Origin: Mycobacterium sp. ENV421 | Lineage (GTDB): Bacteria > Actinomycetota > Actinomycetes > Mycobacteriales > Mycobacteriaceae | Length of the DNA: 64,000 bases | Assembly (NCBI RefSeq): GCF_002887815.1 | Contig: NZ_PDHO01000015.1 | Coordinates: 1-64,000 of the forward strand | Direction of reading: 5' to 3' | Translations under genes and position numbers: made by a program | The notes under the pieces: generated by a model | Database searches by the model: none | What the model saw: the letters and a program-made list of their open reading frames with translations, nothing else | What the model was told of the DNA's origin: nothing | Shown: one piece after another, positions 34,954 to 42,921 of the stretch | Layout of the letters: each line of letters starts with the position of its first letter | Position numbering within the stretch: position 1 is the first letter of the stretch

Positions 34954-36096
34954 CTACAGGTGGCGGGTGGTGTCCAGGCCCAGCGACATTCCGGCCAGCC
35001 CGCGCCGTCGTGCCGCCAGCTTGTCGGCGATGCCGCGCAGTTCCTTGCCGGCCGCTGAATCGGGCGCTGAAAGAACAAGCGGCACACCGGAATCGCCGGC
35101 CGCCACCAACGCGGGGTCGAGCGGCACCTGGCCGAGCAGCGGCACATCAGCGCCGACCGAACGGGTGAGACTCTCGGCGACCTGACGGCCGCCACCTTCG
35201 CCGAAGATCTGCATCGTGGTGCCGTCCGGCATGAGCAGCCCCGACATGTTCTCCACCACGCCGACGATGCGTTGGCGGGTCTGCAGCGCGATCGCCCCGG
35301 CGCGCTCGGCCACCTCGGCGGCGGCGAGCTGCGGTGTCGTCACCACCAGGATTTCGGCGCCCGGAACCAGCTGAGCCACCGAGATCGCCACATCGCCGGT
35401 TCCCGGCGGCAGGTCGAGCAGCAGCACGTCGAGGTCGCCCCAGTACACGTCGGCAAGGAACTGCTGCAGCGCCCGGTGCAGCATCGGCCCACGCCACACC
35501 ACCGGTGCGTTGCCCTGAGTGAACTGGGCGATCGAGATGACCTTCACATCGTGAGCGACCGGCGGCAGGATCATCGACTCGACCTGGGTGGGGCGGTCGT
35601 CGGTGCCCATCATGCGCGGCACCGAATGACCGTAGATGTCGGCGTCGAGGACGCCGACGGACAGGCCACGGGCCGCCAGCGCCGCAGCCAGGTTGACCGT
35701 CACGCTCGACTTGCCGACACCGCCCTTACCGGAGGCGACCGCGTACACCCGAGTAAGGGAGCCGGGCTGGGCGAAGGGGATCACCGGTTCGGGCGCATCG
35801 CCGCGCAGTTGCTTGCGCAGTTCGGTGCGCTGCTCGTCGTTCATCACATCGAGTGCGACGGTCACCGCCGCGGTGCCCGGCACATCGGCGACGGCCTGGG
35901 TCACCCGCTCGGTGATCTCGGTCTTCTTCGGGCACGCGGCCGTCGTGAGGTAGACCTCGACGTGCACGGCACCGTCGTCGGCGACCGAGATGCTCTTGAC
36001 CATGTTGAGCTCGGTGATCGGCTTGCGCAGCTCGGGATCGATCACTTTGCCCAGCGCAATGCGCACCTGGGTCTGCAGTTCGTTCTTTTCGGACAT
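34954..36096 (-). CDS. mrp: Mrp/ApbC-type iron-sulfur cluster carrier ATPase
   Basis: A 380-residue P-loop ATPase thought to carry Fe-S clusters to apoproteins. Residues 1-95 form a MIP18/DUF59 domain (GKVIDPELRKPITELNMVKSI, TTAACPKK), followed by the deviant Walker A GKGGVGKS at 123-130, LDADIYGHSVPRM, the switch DLPPGTGD, and a C-terminal nucleotide-binding fold. The CxxC cluster motif of canonical Mrp is not apparent, which is common in actinobacterial members. It corresponds to Rv1229c. A TAGACT box eight bases before the ATG suggests a near-leaderless mRNA. Confidence 0.93.
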   Translation of the reverse strand: MSEKNELQTQVRIALGKVIDPELRKPITELNMVKSISVADDGAVHVEVYLTTAACPKKTEITERVTQAVADVPGTAAVTVALDVMNDEQRTELRKQLRGDAPEPVIPFAQPGSLTRVYAVASGKGGVGKSSVTVNLAAALAARGLSVGVLDADIYGHSVPRMMGTDDRPTQVESMILPPVAHDVKVISIAQFTQGNAPVVWRGPMLHRALQQFLADVYWGDLDVLLLDLPPGTGDVAISVAQLVPGAEILVVTTPQLAAAEVAERAGAIALQTRQRIVGVVENMSGLLMPDGTTMQIFGEGGGRQVAESLTRSVGADVPLLGQVPLDPALVAAGDSGVPLVLSAPDSAAGKELRGIADKLAARRRGLAGMSLGLDTTRHL

Positions 36097-36104
36097 CAGG
36101 GCCG

Positions 36105-36110
36105 AGTCTA
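36105..36110 (-). promoter_or_regulatory. -10 box of mrp, predicted near-leaderless
   Basis: TAGACT on the minus strand with eight bases to the ATG at 36096. Confidence 0.4.
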
Positions 36111-36749
36111 GGTTGTGCGACCCCTGTCAGCGGAAACGGCCTGAGTACTGACGCGGCGCCCGGTGACGACGGTCGCCGTCACCAGAACGCCGATGACGGC
36201 GATGGTGATCACCGAGTTGACGCCGTTGGCGGTGTCGACGGAGAACTTGCCGATGACGATCAGCCGGATCGCGACCTCGAGCAGCAGACCGACACCCCAC
36301 ATCGCGGACAGCCGGACGTGGATGCGGCGGCGACGGTCGGCGTCTGATGTTTCCCGCTCCTCGTCGGCGTTGCTGAATCGGTCACTGACGACCTGTGTCA
36401 ACGGGGTGCCGATCACGCAGCTGCCCAGAAAGATCAGTCCGCCGATTCCGTTGACGACGGTGTTGCCGACCAGCACCAGTTTGGGATCGGTCGTGGACAA
36501 CCCGACGGCCAGACTGAGCCCGAAGGTCAGCAGCAGGTAGACGGCGAACGGGTCTAACCGCCGGACTCTGACCACGCTGTAGATCACCCGTAGGCCCGAC
36601 AACACCGTGGCCGACAGCAGGGCGATGTACTCGGACACTCCCGCCGCGCGCAGTCCGTAATAGGCGATCAGCGGCGGTGCGACGTCGGCCGCGACGGTCT
36701 GGAGCACGGGGCGCATCGACCGTTGTTGTGCCGGATTACGTTGACTCAC
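36108..36749 (-). CDS. VC0807-family integral membrane protein
   Basis: A 213-residue protein with about five to six membrane segments (LIAYYGLRAAGVSEYIALLSATVL, DPFAVYLLLTFGLSLAVGL, PKLVLVGNTVVNGIGGLIFLG and others). The pattern matches the VC0807 family, intracellular-septation-like membrane proteins of unknown role. GTG start at 36749, eight bases after a TAACGT box (36763-36758) on the minus strand; the spacer is the palindrome AACGCGTT. The stop lies 11 bases before the mrp start, so readthrough into mrp is possible. Confidence 0.78.
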   Translation of the reverse strand: MSQRNPAQQRSMRPVLQTVAADVAPPLIAYYGLRAAGVSEYIALLSATVLSGLRVIYSVVRVRRLDPFAVYLLLTFGLSLAVGLSTTDPKLVLVGNTVVNGIGGLIFLGSCVIGTPLTQVVSDRFSNADEERETSDADRRRRIHVRLSAMWGVGLLLEVAIRLIVIGKFSVDTANGVNSVITIAVIGVLVTATVVTGRRVSTQAVSADRGRTT

Positions 36750-36757
36750 AACGCGTT

Positions 36758-36763
36758 ACGTTA
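36758..36763 (-). promoter_or_regulatory. -10 box of the VC0807-family gene
   Basis: TAACGT on the minus strand with eight bases (the self-complementary AACGCGTT) to the GTG at 36749. Confidence 0.35.
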
Positions 36764-36812
36764 GCGCCGCTGTCTGTCCGCTCGCTGTGCGAGCTCGGAC
36801 CGCCTGGTGTGG

Positions 36813-38024
36813 CTAGCTGGCCGGGCCCGGCAGCGCACCGTGCACGGCAGGCAGCGGCGCCGCGGGCGCCGGCACCTCGGCGACCGGCTCGGGAGCCGGC
36901 GCCGGCGGCGGGGGCGGCGACAGCCACGGTGGCTGCCACGGGGGCGGCGCGTCCGGCATTGCCTGAGGCTGGGCGGCCACCGGCGGGGGAGCCTGTGAAC
37001 CGAGGCAGATCACCTGGCAGGGCAGCGACGGCAGCTCACTGGCGGGGCCGGGCAGCGGGCCCAGCGCCAGCGATCCGGCCGTCTCGGTGTTGTTGATGCT
37101 GAGCTGCGCCAGCGGATCGGTGGGCGGCAGCCCGATGGCATTGAGCGGCAGGCCCGGACCCAGGCCCTCCGGGTTCTCCAGGTGGGCGTCCCCGAGAGCG
37201 GGCGCCGGCCCGACGATCGGCGGCAGGTTGATCGGCTCCACGCCAGTGGCGTAGGCGGCGGCCCAACCCAGCACATTCTGGGCGTAGGCCATCGAGTTGT
37301 TGTAGCGCAGGATCGCGGTCAGCACCTGCGACTGGTTGCGCAGGTTCAGCCCGCCGCTGCACAGGTAGCGGGCCGCGGCCAGCGCCGCGTCGTAGACGTT
37401 CTGTGGGTCGGCCTTGCCGTCGCCGTCGCCGTCGGCGGCGTAGCGCGACCAGGTGCCGGGCAGGAACTGCATGGGTCCCATCGCCCGCGCAAACACCGGG
37501 CGGCCGGCCTGGACCGTCTGCACGATGACCTCGTTGCCGGACAGGGTGCCGTCCAGCGTCGGGCCGTAGATCGGGTTGATCGCGGTGCCCCGCGCGTCGG
37601 TGGCGCCACCGTTGGCATGCATGGACTCGATGCGGCCGATGCCGGCCAGCAGGTTCCAGCTCAGCCCGCAGCCCGGCGCGGCCACTGACATCTTCTGTTC
37701 GGCATTGCGATAGGCCGCCAGCGGAACGGACGGGATGCGCAGGGACCCGATCGAGCTGACCACCATCGCAGGCGGCGGAGCAGACGGGGTGGCCGCCGCG
37801 AAGTGGAAGTTGGTGGGTTGCTTGGTCAGAGCGACGACGGTGACACCCGAGGTGTCGATCTGCGGTGACACCGCGGCCAGTGGAATGACGTCCTTGCCGA
37901 CCACCGGTGCGTGCGGCAGGTCCGGGGCTGCGCTGACCGCGCCGGCAAGCACGACCGGGGTGAGCACAGCAATTCCGAAAGCAGGTTTCCGCACCATCCG
38001 GCTGACGCGGTTTCCTATGCCCAC
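36813..38024 (-). CDS. exported lytic transglycosylase (Rv1230c-like)
   Basis: A 403-residue cell-wall enzyme. An N-terminal signal or anchor (KPAFGIAVLTPVVLAGAVSAAPD) precedes an SLT_2/MltB-like domain at about 110-280: the catalytic Glu lies in LLAGIGRIESMHANGG, followed by GAINPIYGP-type, ARAMGPMQFLPGTW, AADGDGDGKADPQNVYDAALAAARYLC and LRYNNSMAYAQNVL, all typical of membrane-bound lytic murein transglycosylase B. The last 120 residues are Pro/Ala-rich and probably extended across the wall. Cleaves the glycan strand of peptidoglycan to an anhydro-muramyl end. The start is GTG 38024 or the internal ATG 27 bases downstream. Confidence 0.9.
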   Translation of the reverse strand: MGIGNRVSRMVRKPAFGIAVLTPVVLAGAVSAAPDLPHAPVVGKDVIPLAAVSPQIDTSGVTVVALTKQPTNFHFAAATPSAPPPAMVVSSIGSLRIPSVPLAAYRNAEQKMSVAAPGCGLSWNLLAGIGRIESMHANGGATDARGTAINPIYGPTLDGTLSGNEVIVQTVQAGRPVFARAMGPMQFLPGTWSRYAADGDGDGKADPQNVYDAALAAARYLCSGGLNLRNQSQVLTAILRYNNSMAYAQNVLGWAAAYATGVEPINLPPIVGPAPALGDAHLENPEGLGPGLPLNAIGLPPTDPLAQLSINNTETAGSLALGPLPGPASELPSLPCQVICLGSQAPPPVAAQPQAMPDAPPPWQPPWLSPPPPPAPAPEPVAEVPAPAAPLPAVHGALPGPAS

Positions 38025-38114
38025 TCGTCCGTCCTCAGATCATGCCGCCTGTGTGAACCAAGTCACCATACATATCTTCGTGACCTCAGTGGTATCCAAT
38101 GGTCACCTTTGTCA

Positions 38115-38669
38115 CTAACTCACCTCGTCGCCGACGGGCTCGACGGCCGGCCGGGCCTTCTTGGCTTTGTCCTTCTTGGCCTTGCCGCCGTTGTCGGACT
38201 GCAGCGATTCCAGCAATTCGCGAATCTCCTCCAGCTCGCGGCGAAGGTAGTCGCGGGTGGCAACCTCGCCGACCGCCAACCGGAGCGATGCCAGCTCGCG
38301 GGCCAGGAACTCGGTGTCGGCCTTGGTCTGCTGAGCGCGCCGGCGATCTTCCTCCAACGACACCCGGTCGCGGTTCTCCTGCCGGTTCTGCGCCAGCAGG
38401 ATCAGCGGCGCGGCGTAGGCGGCCTGGGTGGAGAACGCCAGGTTCAGCAGGATGAACGGGTAGGGGTCCCACCGCCACCGCACCGCGAACAGGTTCAGGG
38501 CGATCCAGACGACGACCAGGATCGTCTGCCACGCGAGGTAGCGCCCGGTGCCCAGGAACCGGGCGATCGATTCACTGAACCGGCCGACCGCCTCCGGATC
38601 GACGTTGAACGACAGCCGACGCGACGAGCGCGGGGTGTCCAGGCGCTGGCGTGCGGACAAGTCGCTCAC
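38115..38669 (-). CDS. DUF1003 membrane protein (Rv1231c-like)
   Basis: A 184-residue protein with two transmembrane helices (ILVVVWIALNLFAVRW and PFILLNLAFSTQAAYAAPLILL) containing the DUF1003 signature DPYPFILLNLAFSTQAAYAAPLI, then a coiled coil (ELASLRLAVGEVATRDYLRRELEEIRELLESL) and a lysine-rich tail. Function is unknown, although family members are often beside magnesium transport genes. The GTG start overlaps the stop of the upstream MgtE/CBS-domain gene (GTGA), so the pair is translationally coupled, supporting a shared divalent-cation role. Confidence 0.88.
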   Translation of the reverse strand: MSDLSARQRLDTPRSSRRLSFNVDPEAVGRFSESIARFLGTGRYLAWQTILVVVWIALNLFAVRWRWDPYPFILLNLAFSTQAAYAAPLILLAQNRQENRDRVSLEEDRRRAQQTKADTEFLARELASLRLAVGEVATRDYLRRELEEIRELLESLQSDNGGKAKKDKAKKARPAVEPVGDEVS

Positions 38670-39973
38670 GTCGCCCCCTCTGCGCTGGCCGCCCGCTCGG
38701 ACAGTTGTGGATCCTCGTAGCTTTCCCGCCAGTCGTCGGGCAGCAGATGGTCGAGCACGTCGTCGACGGTCACCGCGCCGAGCAGGTGGTTCTCCTCGTC
38801 GACCACGGGACCGCAGACCAGGTTATAGGCGGCGAAGTACCGCGTCACCCCGGCCAGTGACGTGTTCGGGGTGCAGCTGGGCAGGTCGGTGTCCACGATT
38901 CCGCTGACCAGATTGGCGGGCGGTTCGCGCAGCAGCGCCTGCAGGTGCACGCAGCCGAGGTAGCGGCCGGTGGGGGTGGCCGTCGGGGGCCGCACCACGA
39001 ACACCAGCGACGCCAGCGCCGGCGTCAGGTCGGGGTCCCGCACCCGGGCCAGTGCCTCGGCGACGGTGGTGTCGGGCGCGAGCACCACCGGGTCGGAGGT
39101 CATCAGACCGCCCGCGGTGTCGGGGGAGTGACTCAGCAGACGTCGCACCGGCTCGGAGTCCTCGGGATCCATTCGGCGCAGCAGCACCTCGGCCTCGGTC
39201 GGGTTCAGCACGCCGAGAAGGTCGGCGGCGTCGTCGGGGTCCATCGCCTCCAGGACGTCGGCGGCTCGTTCGGTGTCCAACTGCAACAGCAGGACGGTCT
39301 GGTCGTCCTCGGGCAACTCCTGGAGGATGTCGGCCACCCGCTCGTCGTCGAGCGCGTTGATCAGCTCGGTGCGGCGCTTTGCCGGCAGATCGCGGATGGC
39401 GTCGGCCACCTCGATCGGGCGCTGGCCTTCGAACTGGTGCAGCAGTTGGGCCACCCCCTGGCCGGGCATCGACAGCGCCGACGGGGTCAGGCCCGCCACG
39501 TTGTGCCAGTCCACCACCTGGATCGTCGAGCGCCGGCCCAGCCTGCGGTGGCTGCGCACCGCGACCCGGGTGACCACCCAGTCGCGGACGCGGGACTGTT
39601 CGATACCCAGGTCGACGACGATGACGTCCACACCGGACATCTGCGGCAGCTCCGGGTCGTTGACCCGCACCCGGCTGTCGAGGACCTGGCCGAGCACCAG
39701 AACCTCACCGGGCCGCTGCGCGAAGCGGCGCAACGACACATTTCCGGTGGTGAGCGTGACGGCGTTCGGCTCGATCGCGGTGACTCGCAGTATCGGTACG
39801 AAAATCCTTCGGCGAGTGAGCATTTCGACTACCAAGCCGAGGACGCGCGGTTGCTGACGGACGATGCTCATACTGATCACGACGTCGCGAACGCGGCCGA
39901 GGGATTCGCCATCTGGACCGAGCACGGCCAGTCCTGCCAGCCGCGCCGCGTACACCCTGTTCACCGACGCCAT
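38666..39973 (-). CDS. soluble MgtE-N/CBS-domain protein (Rv1232c-like)
   Basis: A 435-residue protein with three parts: a PRC-barrel-like N-terminus (about 10-150, LAGLAVLGPDGESLGRVRDVVIS), an MgtE-N superhelical domain (about 175-275, LLHQFEGQRPIEVADAIRDL, EDDQTVLLLQLDTERAADVL) and a pair of CBS motifs (about 290-415). These are the cytosolic Mg2+-sensing parts of an MgtE channel, but there is no membrane domain. It may therefore sense magnesium or adenylates and act on a partner such as the DUF1003 protein encoded by the overlapping downstream gene. The ATG 39973 faces the CitE-like gene. Confidence 0.88.
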   Translation of the reverse strand: MASVNRVYAARLAGLAVLGPDGESLGRVRDVVISMSIVRQQPRVLGLVVEMLTRRRIFVPILRVTAIEPNAVTLTTGNVSLRRFAQRPGEVLVLGQVLDSRVRVNDPELPQMSGVDVIVVDLGIEQSRVRDWVVTRVAVRSHRRLGRRSTIQVVDWHNVAGLTPSALSMPGQGVAQLLHQFEGQRPIEVADAIRDLPAKRRTELINALDDERVADILQELPEDDQTVLLLQLDTERAADVLEAMDPDDAADLLGVLNPTEAEVLLRRMDPEDSEPVRRLLSHSPDTAGGLMTSDPVVLAPDTTVAEALARVRDPDLTPALASLVFVVRPPTATPTGRYLGCVHLQALLREPPANLVSGIVDTDLPSCTPNTSLAGVTRYFAAYNLVCGPVVDEENHLLGAVTVDDVLDHLLPDDWRESYEDPQLSERAASAEGAT

Positions 39974-39997
39974 GAGTGAAAGGGTAGGAGTGTAAGC

Positions 39998-40966
39998 GTG
40001 GAGAACGCTTATCGACCCCGTCGAACGTGCTTGTCGGTTCCGGGCAGCAGTCTCAAGATGATCGAGAAGGCCAAGGCATTGCCTGCCGACGAGGTGTTCC
40101 TCGACCTCGAGGATGCGGTCGCGCCAGATGCCAAGGCGCAGGCCCGCAAACAGGTCGGTGCGGCATTGGCGAGCCCGGGCTGGGCGGGTCAGCTGCGGGG
40201 TGTGCGGGTCAACGACTGGACCACGCCGTGGACGTACTCCGATGTGATCGACGTGGTGTCCGAGGTGGCTTCGGCCCGCGACGGGCGCCTCGACGTCATC
40301 GTGCTGCCCAAGGTGACCGACCCCGGCCATGTTCACGCCCTCGACCTGTTGCTGACCCAGCTCGAGCTCACCCACGGCCTGCCGGTCGGGCGGATCGGGG
40401 TCGATGCCCAGATCGAAGATGCCAAGGGACTGGCCAACATCCACGCGATCGCCGCCGCACCGCGGGTGCAGGCGTTGGTGCTCGGCCCGGCGGACCTGAT
40501 GGCCAGTCTGAACATGCGCACCTTGGTGGTGGGTGAGCAGCCGCAGGGATACGACGTCGGTGACGCCTATCACCACGTGTTGATGACGATCCTTGTCGCC
40601 GCCCGCGCGCACGGCATCGCCGCGATCGACGGGCCGTATCTGAAGGTGCGTGACGTGGCGGCGTTCCGCCGAGTGGCGGGCCGGGCGGCGGCGCTGGGCT
40701 ACGACGGCAAATGGGTGCTTCATCCCGACCAGATCGACGCGGGTAACGAGATTTTCTCACCCGCCCAAGCCGAATACGACCGCGCCGAGCTGATTCTGGA
40801 GGCCTACAACTGGCACACGTCGACGGCGGGCGGGGCCCGCGGCGCGGTGATGCTCGGTGACGAGATGATCGACGAAGCCAGCCGCAAGATGGCGCTGGTG
40901 GTCGTCGGCAAGGGCCGGGCGGCCGGCATGCAACGTCAGGGTGAGCGCTTCACCCCGCCGAGCTAG
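39998..40966 (+). CDS. HpcH/HpaI (CitE-like) CoA-ester lyase
   Basis: A 322-residue aldolase-type TIM barrel. Markers of the CitE/malyl-CoA lyase family: RTCLSVPGSSLKMIEKA at the CoA-binding N-terminus, DEVFLDLEDAVAPDAK with the metal-binding Glu, VLPKVTDP, RIGVDAQIEDAKGLANI and GKWVLHPDQIDAGNEIFSP. No citF or citD partners are nearby, so it is probably not citrate lyase; cleavage of a malyl-, methylmalyl- or citramalyl-CoA thioester is more likely. GTG start with AGGAG seven bases upstream. M. tuberculosis has no such gene between Rv1232c and Rv1233c, so it is an insertion or retained gene here. Confidence 0.88.
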   Translation: MENAYRPRRTCLSVPGSSLKMIEKAKALPADEVFLDLEDAVAPDAKAQARKQVGAALASPGWAGQLRGVRVNDWTTPWTYSDVIDVVSEVASARDGRLDVIVLPKVTDPGHVHALDLLLTQLELTHGLPVGRIGVDAQIEDAKGLANIHAIAAAPRVQALVLGPADLMASLNMRTLVVGEQPQGYDVGDAYHHVLMTILVAARAHGIAAIDGPYLKVRDVAAFRRVAGRAAALGYDGKWVLHPDQIDAGNEIFSPAQAEYDRAELILEAYNWHTSTAGGARGAVMLGDEMIDEASRKMALVVVGKGRAAGMQRQGERFTPPS

Positions 40967-41427
40967 TAGCTGCTCGGTGACGTCGTGGTACTGGCCGCGA
41001 GGATGACGACGAACGCGACGTAGAGCACGATCAGGGCGATGATCACCGCGCCGATGGCCACGCCGGCGACCGCGAGCCCGAAGCCGTCCTGCCCGGTGCG
41101 CTTGGTTTCGCGCATCGCGACGATCCCGAGAATGATGCCGGCGATCGAGGGCAGCCCGCACAGCAGCAGACCGGCCAGCGAGGTCACCAACGCGGCGATG
41201 GCTTTTCCGTTGGTGCCTGGTGGTTTGGTCGGCCGGTACGGGTCGTAGGGATCGCCGTAACCGGGGTAGGCCGGCGGCGGGTACGGGTAGCCCGGGTACC
41301 CGGTCGGCGCGGGGTAGGGCGCCGGGTAGACCGGCGGCGGCATCGCGGGGAAGTTCGCCGGATAGTCCACCGGGGCGTACGGATCAGCCGGCGGCGGTGT
41401 GCCCTCCGGGTGTGGGGGATAGGTCAT
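40963..41427 (-). CDS. DUF4190 membrane protein with Pro/Tyr-rich N-terminus, paralogue 1
   Basis: A 154-residue protein. The first 70 residues are a low-complexity Pro-Tyr-Gly stretch (PYPAPTGYPGYPYPPPAYPGYG), followed by a DUF4190 module of two transmembrane helices (AALVTSLAGLLLCGLPSIAGIILGIVAM and AVAGVAIGAVIIALIVLYVAFVVIL) linked by KRTGQDGFG. Function unknown. It follows its larger paralogue by four bases and overlaps the convergent CitE-like gene by four. The tandem pair most likely arose by duplication of the gene equivalent to Rv1233c. Confidence 0.85.
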   Translation of the reverse strand: MTYPPHPEGTPPPADPYAPVDYPANFPAMPPPVYPAPYPAPTGYPGYPYPPPAYPGYGDPYDPYRPTKPPGTNGKAIAALVTSLAGLLLCGLPSIAGIILGIVAMRETKRTGQDGFGLAVAGVAIGAVIIALIVLYVAFVVILAASTTTSPSSY

Positions 41428-41431
41428 CGGG

Positions 41432-42055
41432 TCAGCGCCAGGCGTAGATCGCCCAGATCACGCTGATGATCAGCGTCGCGACGCCCACCACGATTCCGGC
41501 GATGGCCAGGCCGTAGCCGCCCTGACGGGTTTTCTTGATCTGGTTGAGCGCGAGGATGCCGCAGACGATCCCGACGATCGAGCCGATCCCGCACAGCAAT
41601 CCGATGACTGACGCCACCAGCGACCAGATCGCCAGGGTGTTGGTGCCCGTTGCCGGGGCCGGGTAGCCGTAGCCGCCCTGGTACGGCGCGGCCCCGTACT
41701 GCGGCGGCGGAGGGGGTGGGTAGGCGCCGGGTTGCGGAGGCGGATAGGCCGACGGCTGCTCGCCATAGCCGGGTGCCCCGTACGCGCCGGGGGACGGCGG
41801 CGGGTAGCCCGGTTGCGGGCTGTAACCCGGCGGCGGATAGCCGGGCGCGCTGTAGCCCGGCGGCGGCGGGTAGGCGCCCGGCGCGTCGTAGCCGGGATAG
41901 GCCGGTGGGGTGGGCTCATAGCCCGACGGGGTGCTCTCGTAGCCGGGTGACGCCGGGTTCTGTTCGATGGGCGGGGCTTCGTGCGTCCCCTCGGACGGAC
42001 CCTGTTCGCCCGCGTTCTGCGGCTTTTCGCCGGAGTCGCCGCCGGAAGCTGTCAT
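41432..42055 (-). CDS. DUF4190 membrane protein with long Pro/Tyr/Gly repeat region, paralogue 2 (Rv1233c-like)
   Basis: A 207-residue protein. Residues 30-135 are dense repeats of PGY, AYPPP and SAPGYPPPGY type, predicted disordered and probably cytoplasmic. The C-terminal DUF4190 module has two helices (AIWSLVASVIGLLCGIGSIVGIVCGILAL and AIAGIVVGVATLIISVIWAIY) around NQIKKTRQGGYG. Proline/tyrosine-rich tails of this kind can phase separate or bind SH3/WW-like partners, but nothing specific is known. The ATG 42055 follows a TAGGTT box by seven bases (leaderless). It is the upstream member of the tandem pair. Confidence 0.86.
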   Translation of the reverse strand: MTASGGDSGEKPQNAGEQGPSEGTHEAPPIEQNPASPGYESTPSGYEPTPPAYPGYDAPGAYPPPPGYSAPGYPPPGYSPQPGYPPPSPGAYGAPGYGEQPSAYPPPQPGAYPPPPPPQYGAAPYQGGYGYPAPATGTNTLAIWSLVASVIGLLCGIGSIVGIVCGILALNQIKKTRQGGYGLAIAGIVVGVATLIISVIWAIYAWR

Positions 42056-42062
42056 GCTGTTC

Positions 42063-42068
42063 AACCTA
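42063..42068 (-). promoter_or_regulatory. -10 box of the DUF4190 pair, predicted leaderless
   Basis: TAGGTT on the minus strand, seven bases before the ATG at 42055. Confidence 0.5.
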
Positions 42069-42129
42069 GCGTATGTGCAGGTAGCGCGGGGCTGGCTTGC
42101 CGTTGGGGCACCAACGCCGGCGGTACCAC

Positions 42130-42147
42130 GTTGATCAGGTTGATCAG
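42130..42147 (+). promoter_or_regulatory. tandem 9-bp direct repeat upstream of the stress-protein gene
   Basis: Two adjacent perfect copies of GTTGATCAG, each containing the palindrome TGATCA, 71-88 bases before the ATG at 42218. Head-to-tail repeats of this spacing are typical binding sites of response regulators. Confidence 0.4.
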
Positions 42148-42217
42148 GAATTTGGCCCGTTTCGGCGGGTGCGACACGACGCGACAAACGCCGCGCACGA
42201 CAGGAGAATGAGCAGTT

Positions 42218-42736
42218 ATGACCAGCCCTTTCCCACAGGGTCAGAACCCCGGTGGCGCCGCCGCCGCGTCACGCCGCGGGCCGGTCGGCCTGCCCACCCC
42301 GCCCAAGGGGTGGCCGATCGGCTCGTATCCGACCTACGCCGAGGCCCAGAAGGCCGTCGATTACCTGTCCGACGAGCAGTTCCCCGTGGAACAGGTGACC
42401 ATCGTCGGTGTGGACCTGATGCAGGTCGAGCGCGTCACCGGCAGGTTGTCATGGCCCAAAGTGCTGGGCGGTGGCGTGATCACCGGCGCCTGGCTGGGTA
42501 TCTTCATCGGCCTGGTGTTGGGATTCTTCAGTCCCAACCCGTGGGCGTCACTGATCACCGGCGTCGTCGCCGGCGTCATATTCGGATTGATCACCTCCGC
42601 GGTCCCGTATGCGATGGCGCGTGGGACAAGGGATTTCAGCTCCACCATGCAACTGGTCGCGGGCCGCTATGACGTGCTGTGCGACCCGCAGAGCGCCGAG
42701 AAGGCGCGGGACATGCTGGCGCGCTTGAAGATTTGA
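42218..42736 (+). CDS. general stress protein 17M-like membrane protein (Rv1234-like)
   Basis: A 172-residue protein with a GSP-17M/YflT-type N-terminal fold (IGSYPTYAEAQKAVDYLSDEQFPVEQVTIVGVDLMQVERV) and two transmembrane helices (VITGAWLGIFIGLVLGFF and LITGVVAGVIFGLITSAVPYAM). The domain occurs in stress-induced proteins of Bacillus and actinobacteria; function unknown. It corresponds to Rv1234, which precedes lpqY in the same order. GGAG lies twelve bases upstream of the ATG. The tandem GTTGATCAG repeat upstream could link it to a response regulator. Confidence 0.87.
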   Translation: MTSPFPQGQNPGGAAAASRRGPVGLPTPPKGWPIGSYPTYAEAQKAVDYLSDEQFPVEQVTIVGVDLMQVERVTGRLSWPKVLGGGVITGAWLGIFIGLVLGFFSPNPWASLITGVVAGVIFGLITSAVPYAMARGTRDFSSTMQLVAGRYDVLCDPQSAEKARDMLARLKI

Positions 42737-42790
42737 CGCGCTGATCACGGCGAATGCGGTCACGATCTGGCCGCATCCGGCGCGGGAGTG

Positions 42791-42820
42791 TTGCACATCA
42801 CGGCAGGGGAGCTCTACGGT
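42791..42820 (+). promoter_or_regulatory. promoter of the lpqY-sugABC operon
   Basis: TTGCAC (42791-42796), 18-base spacer, TACGGT (42815-42820). The start would be near 42827, leaving a 5' leader of about 95 bases (or 71 to the alternative GTG 42898). Confidence 0.5.
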
Positions 42821-42849
42821 TTGGCCGCGGGGCATTGTCCTGCCGTGAT
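42797..42849. promoter_or_regulatory. inverted repeat bracketing the lpqY -10 region (candidate operator)
   Basis: ATCACGGCAGG (42797-42807) and its exact complement CCTGCCGTGAT (42839-42849) lie 42 bases apart centre to centre, with the -10 box and probable start site in the 31-base loop. A repressor binding both arms would trap the promoter; as RNA the left arm would not be transcribed, so a DNA site is the better reading. Confidence 0.55.
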
Positions 42850-42921
42850 GCAGCCTGCGCCGAGCGCGGACGGTTGCCGCACGTACCGAGAAGGCGGGTG
42901 AAGACGGGAGGCGGTTGCGAG

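Noticed and set aside
41650..42069. Repetitive Pro/Tyr-coding DNA as a possible minisatellite
   Set aside because: The repeats vary at the base level and stay in frame, so they reflect protein low complexity in the DUF4190 gene rather than a DNA tandem repeat.
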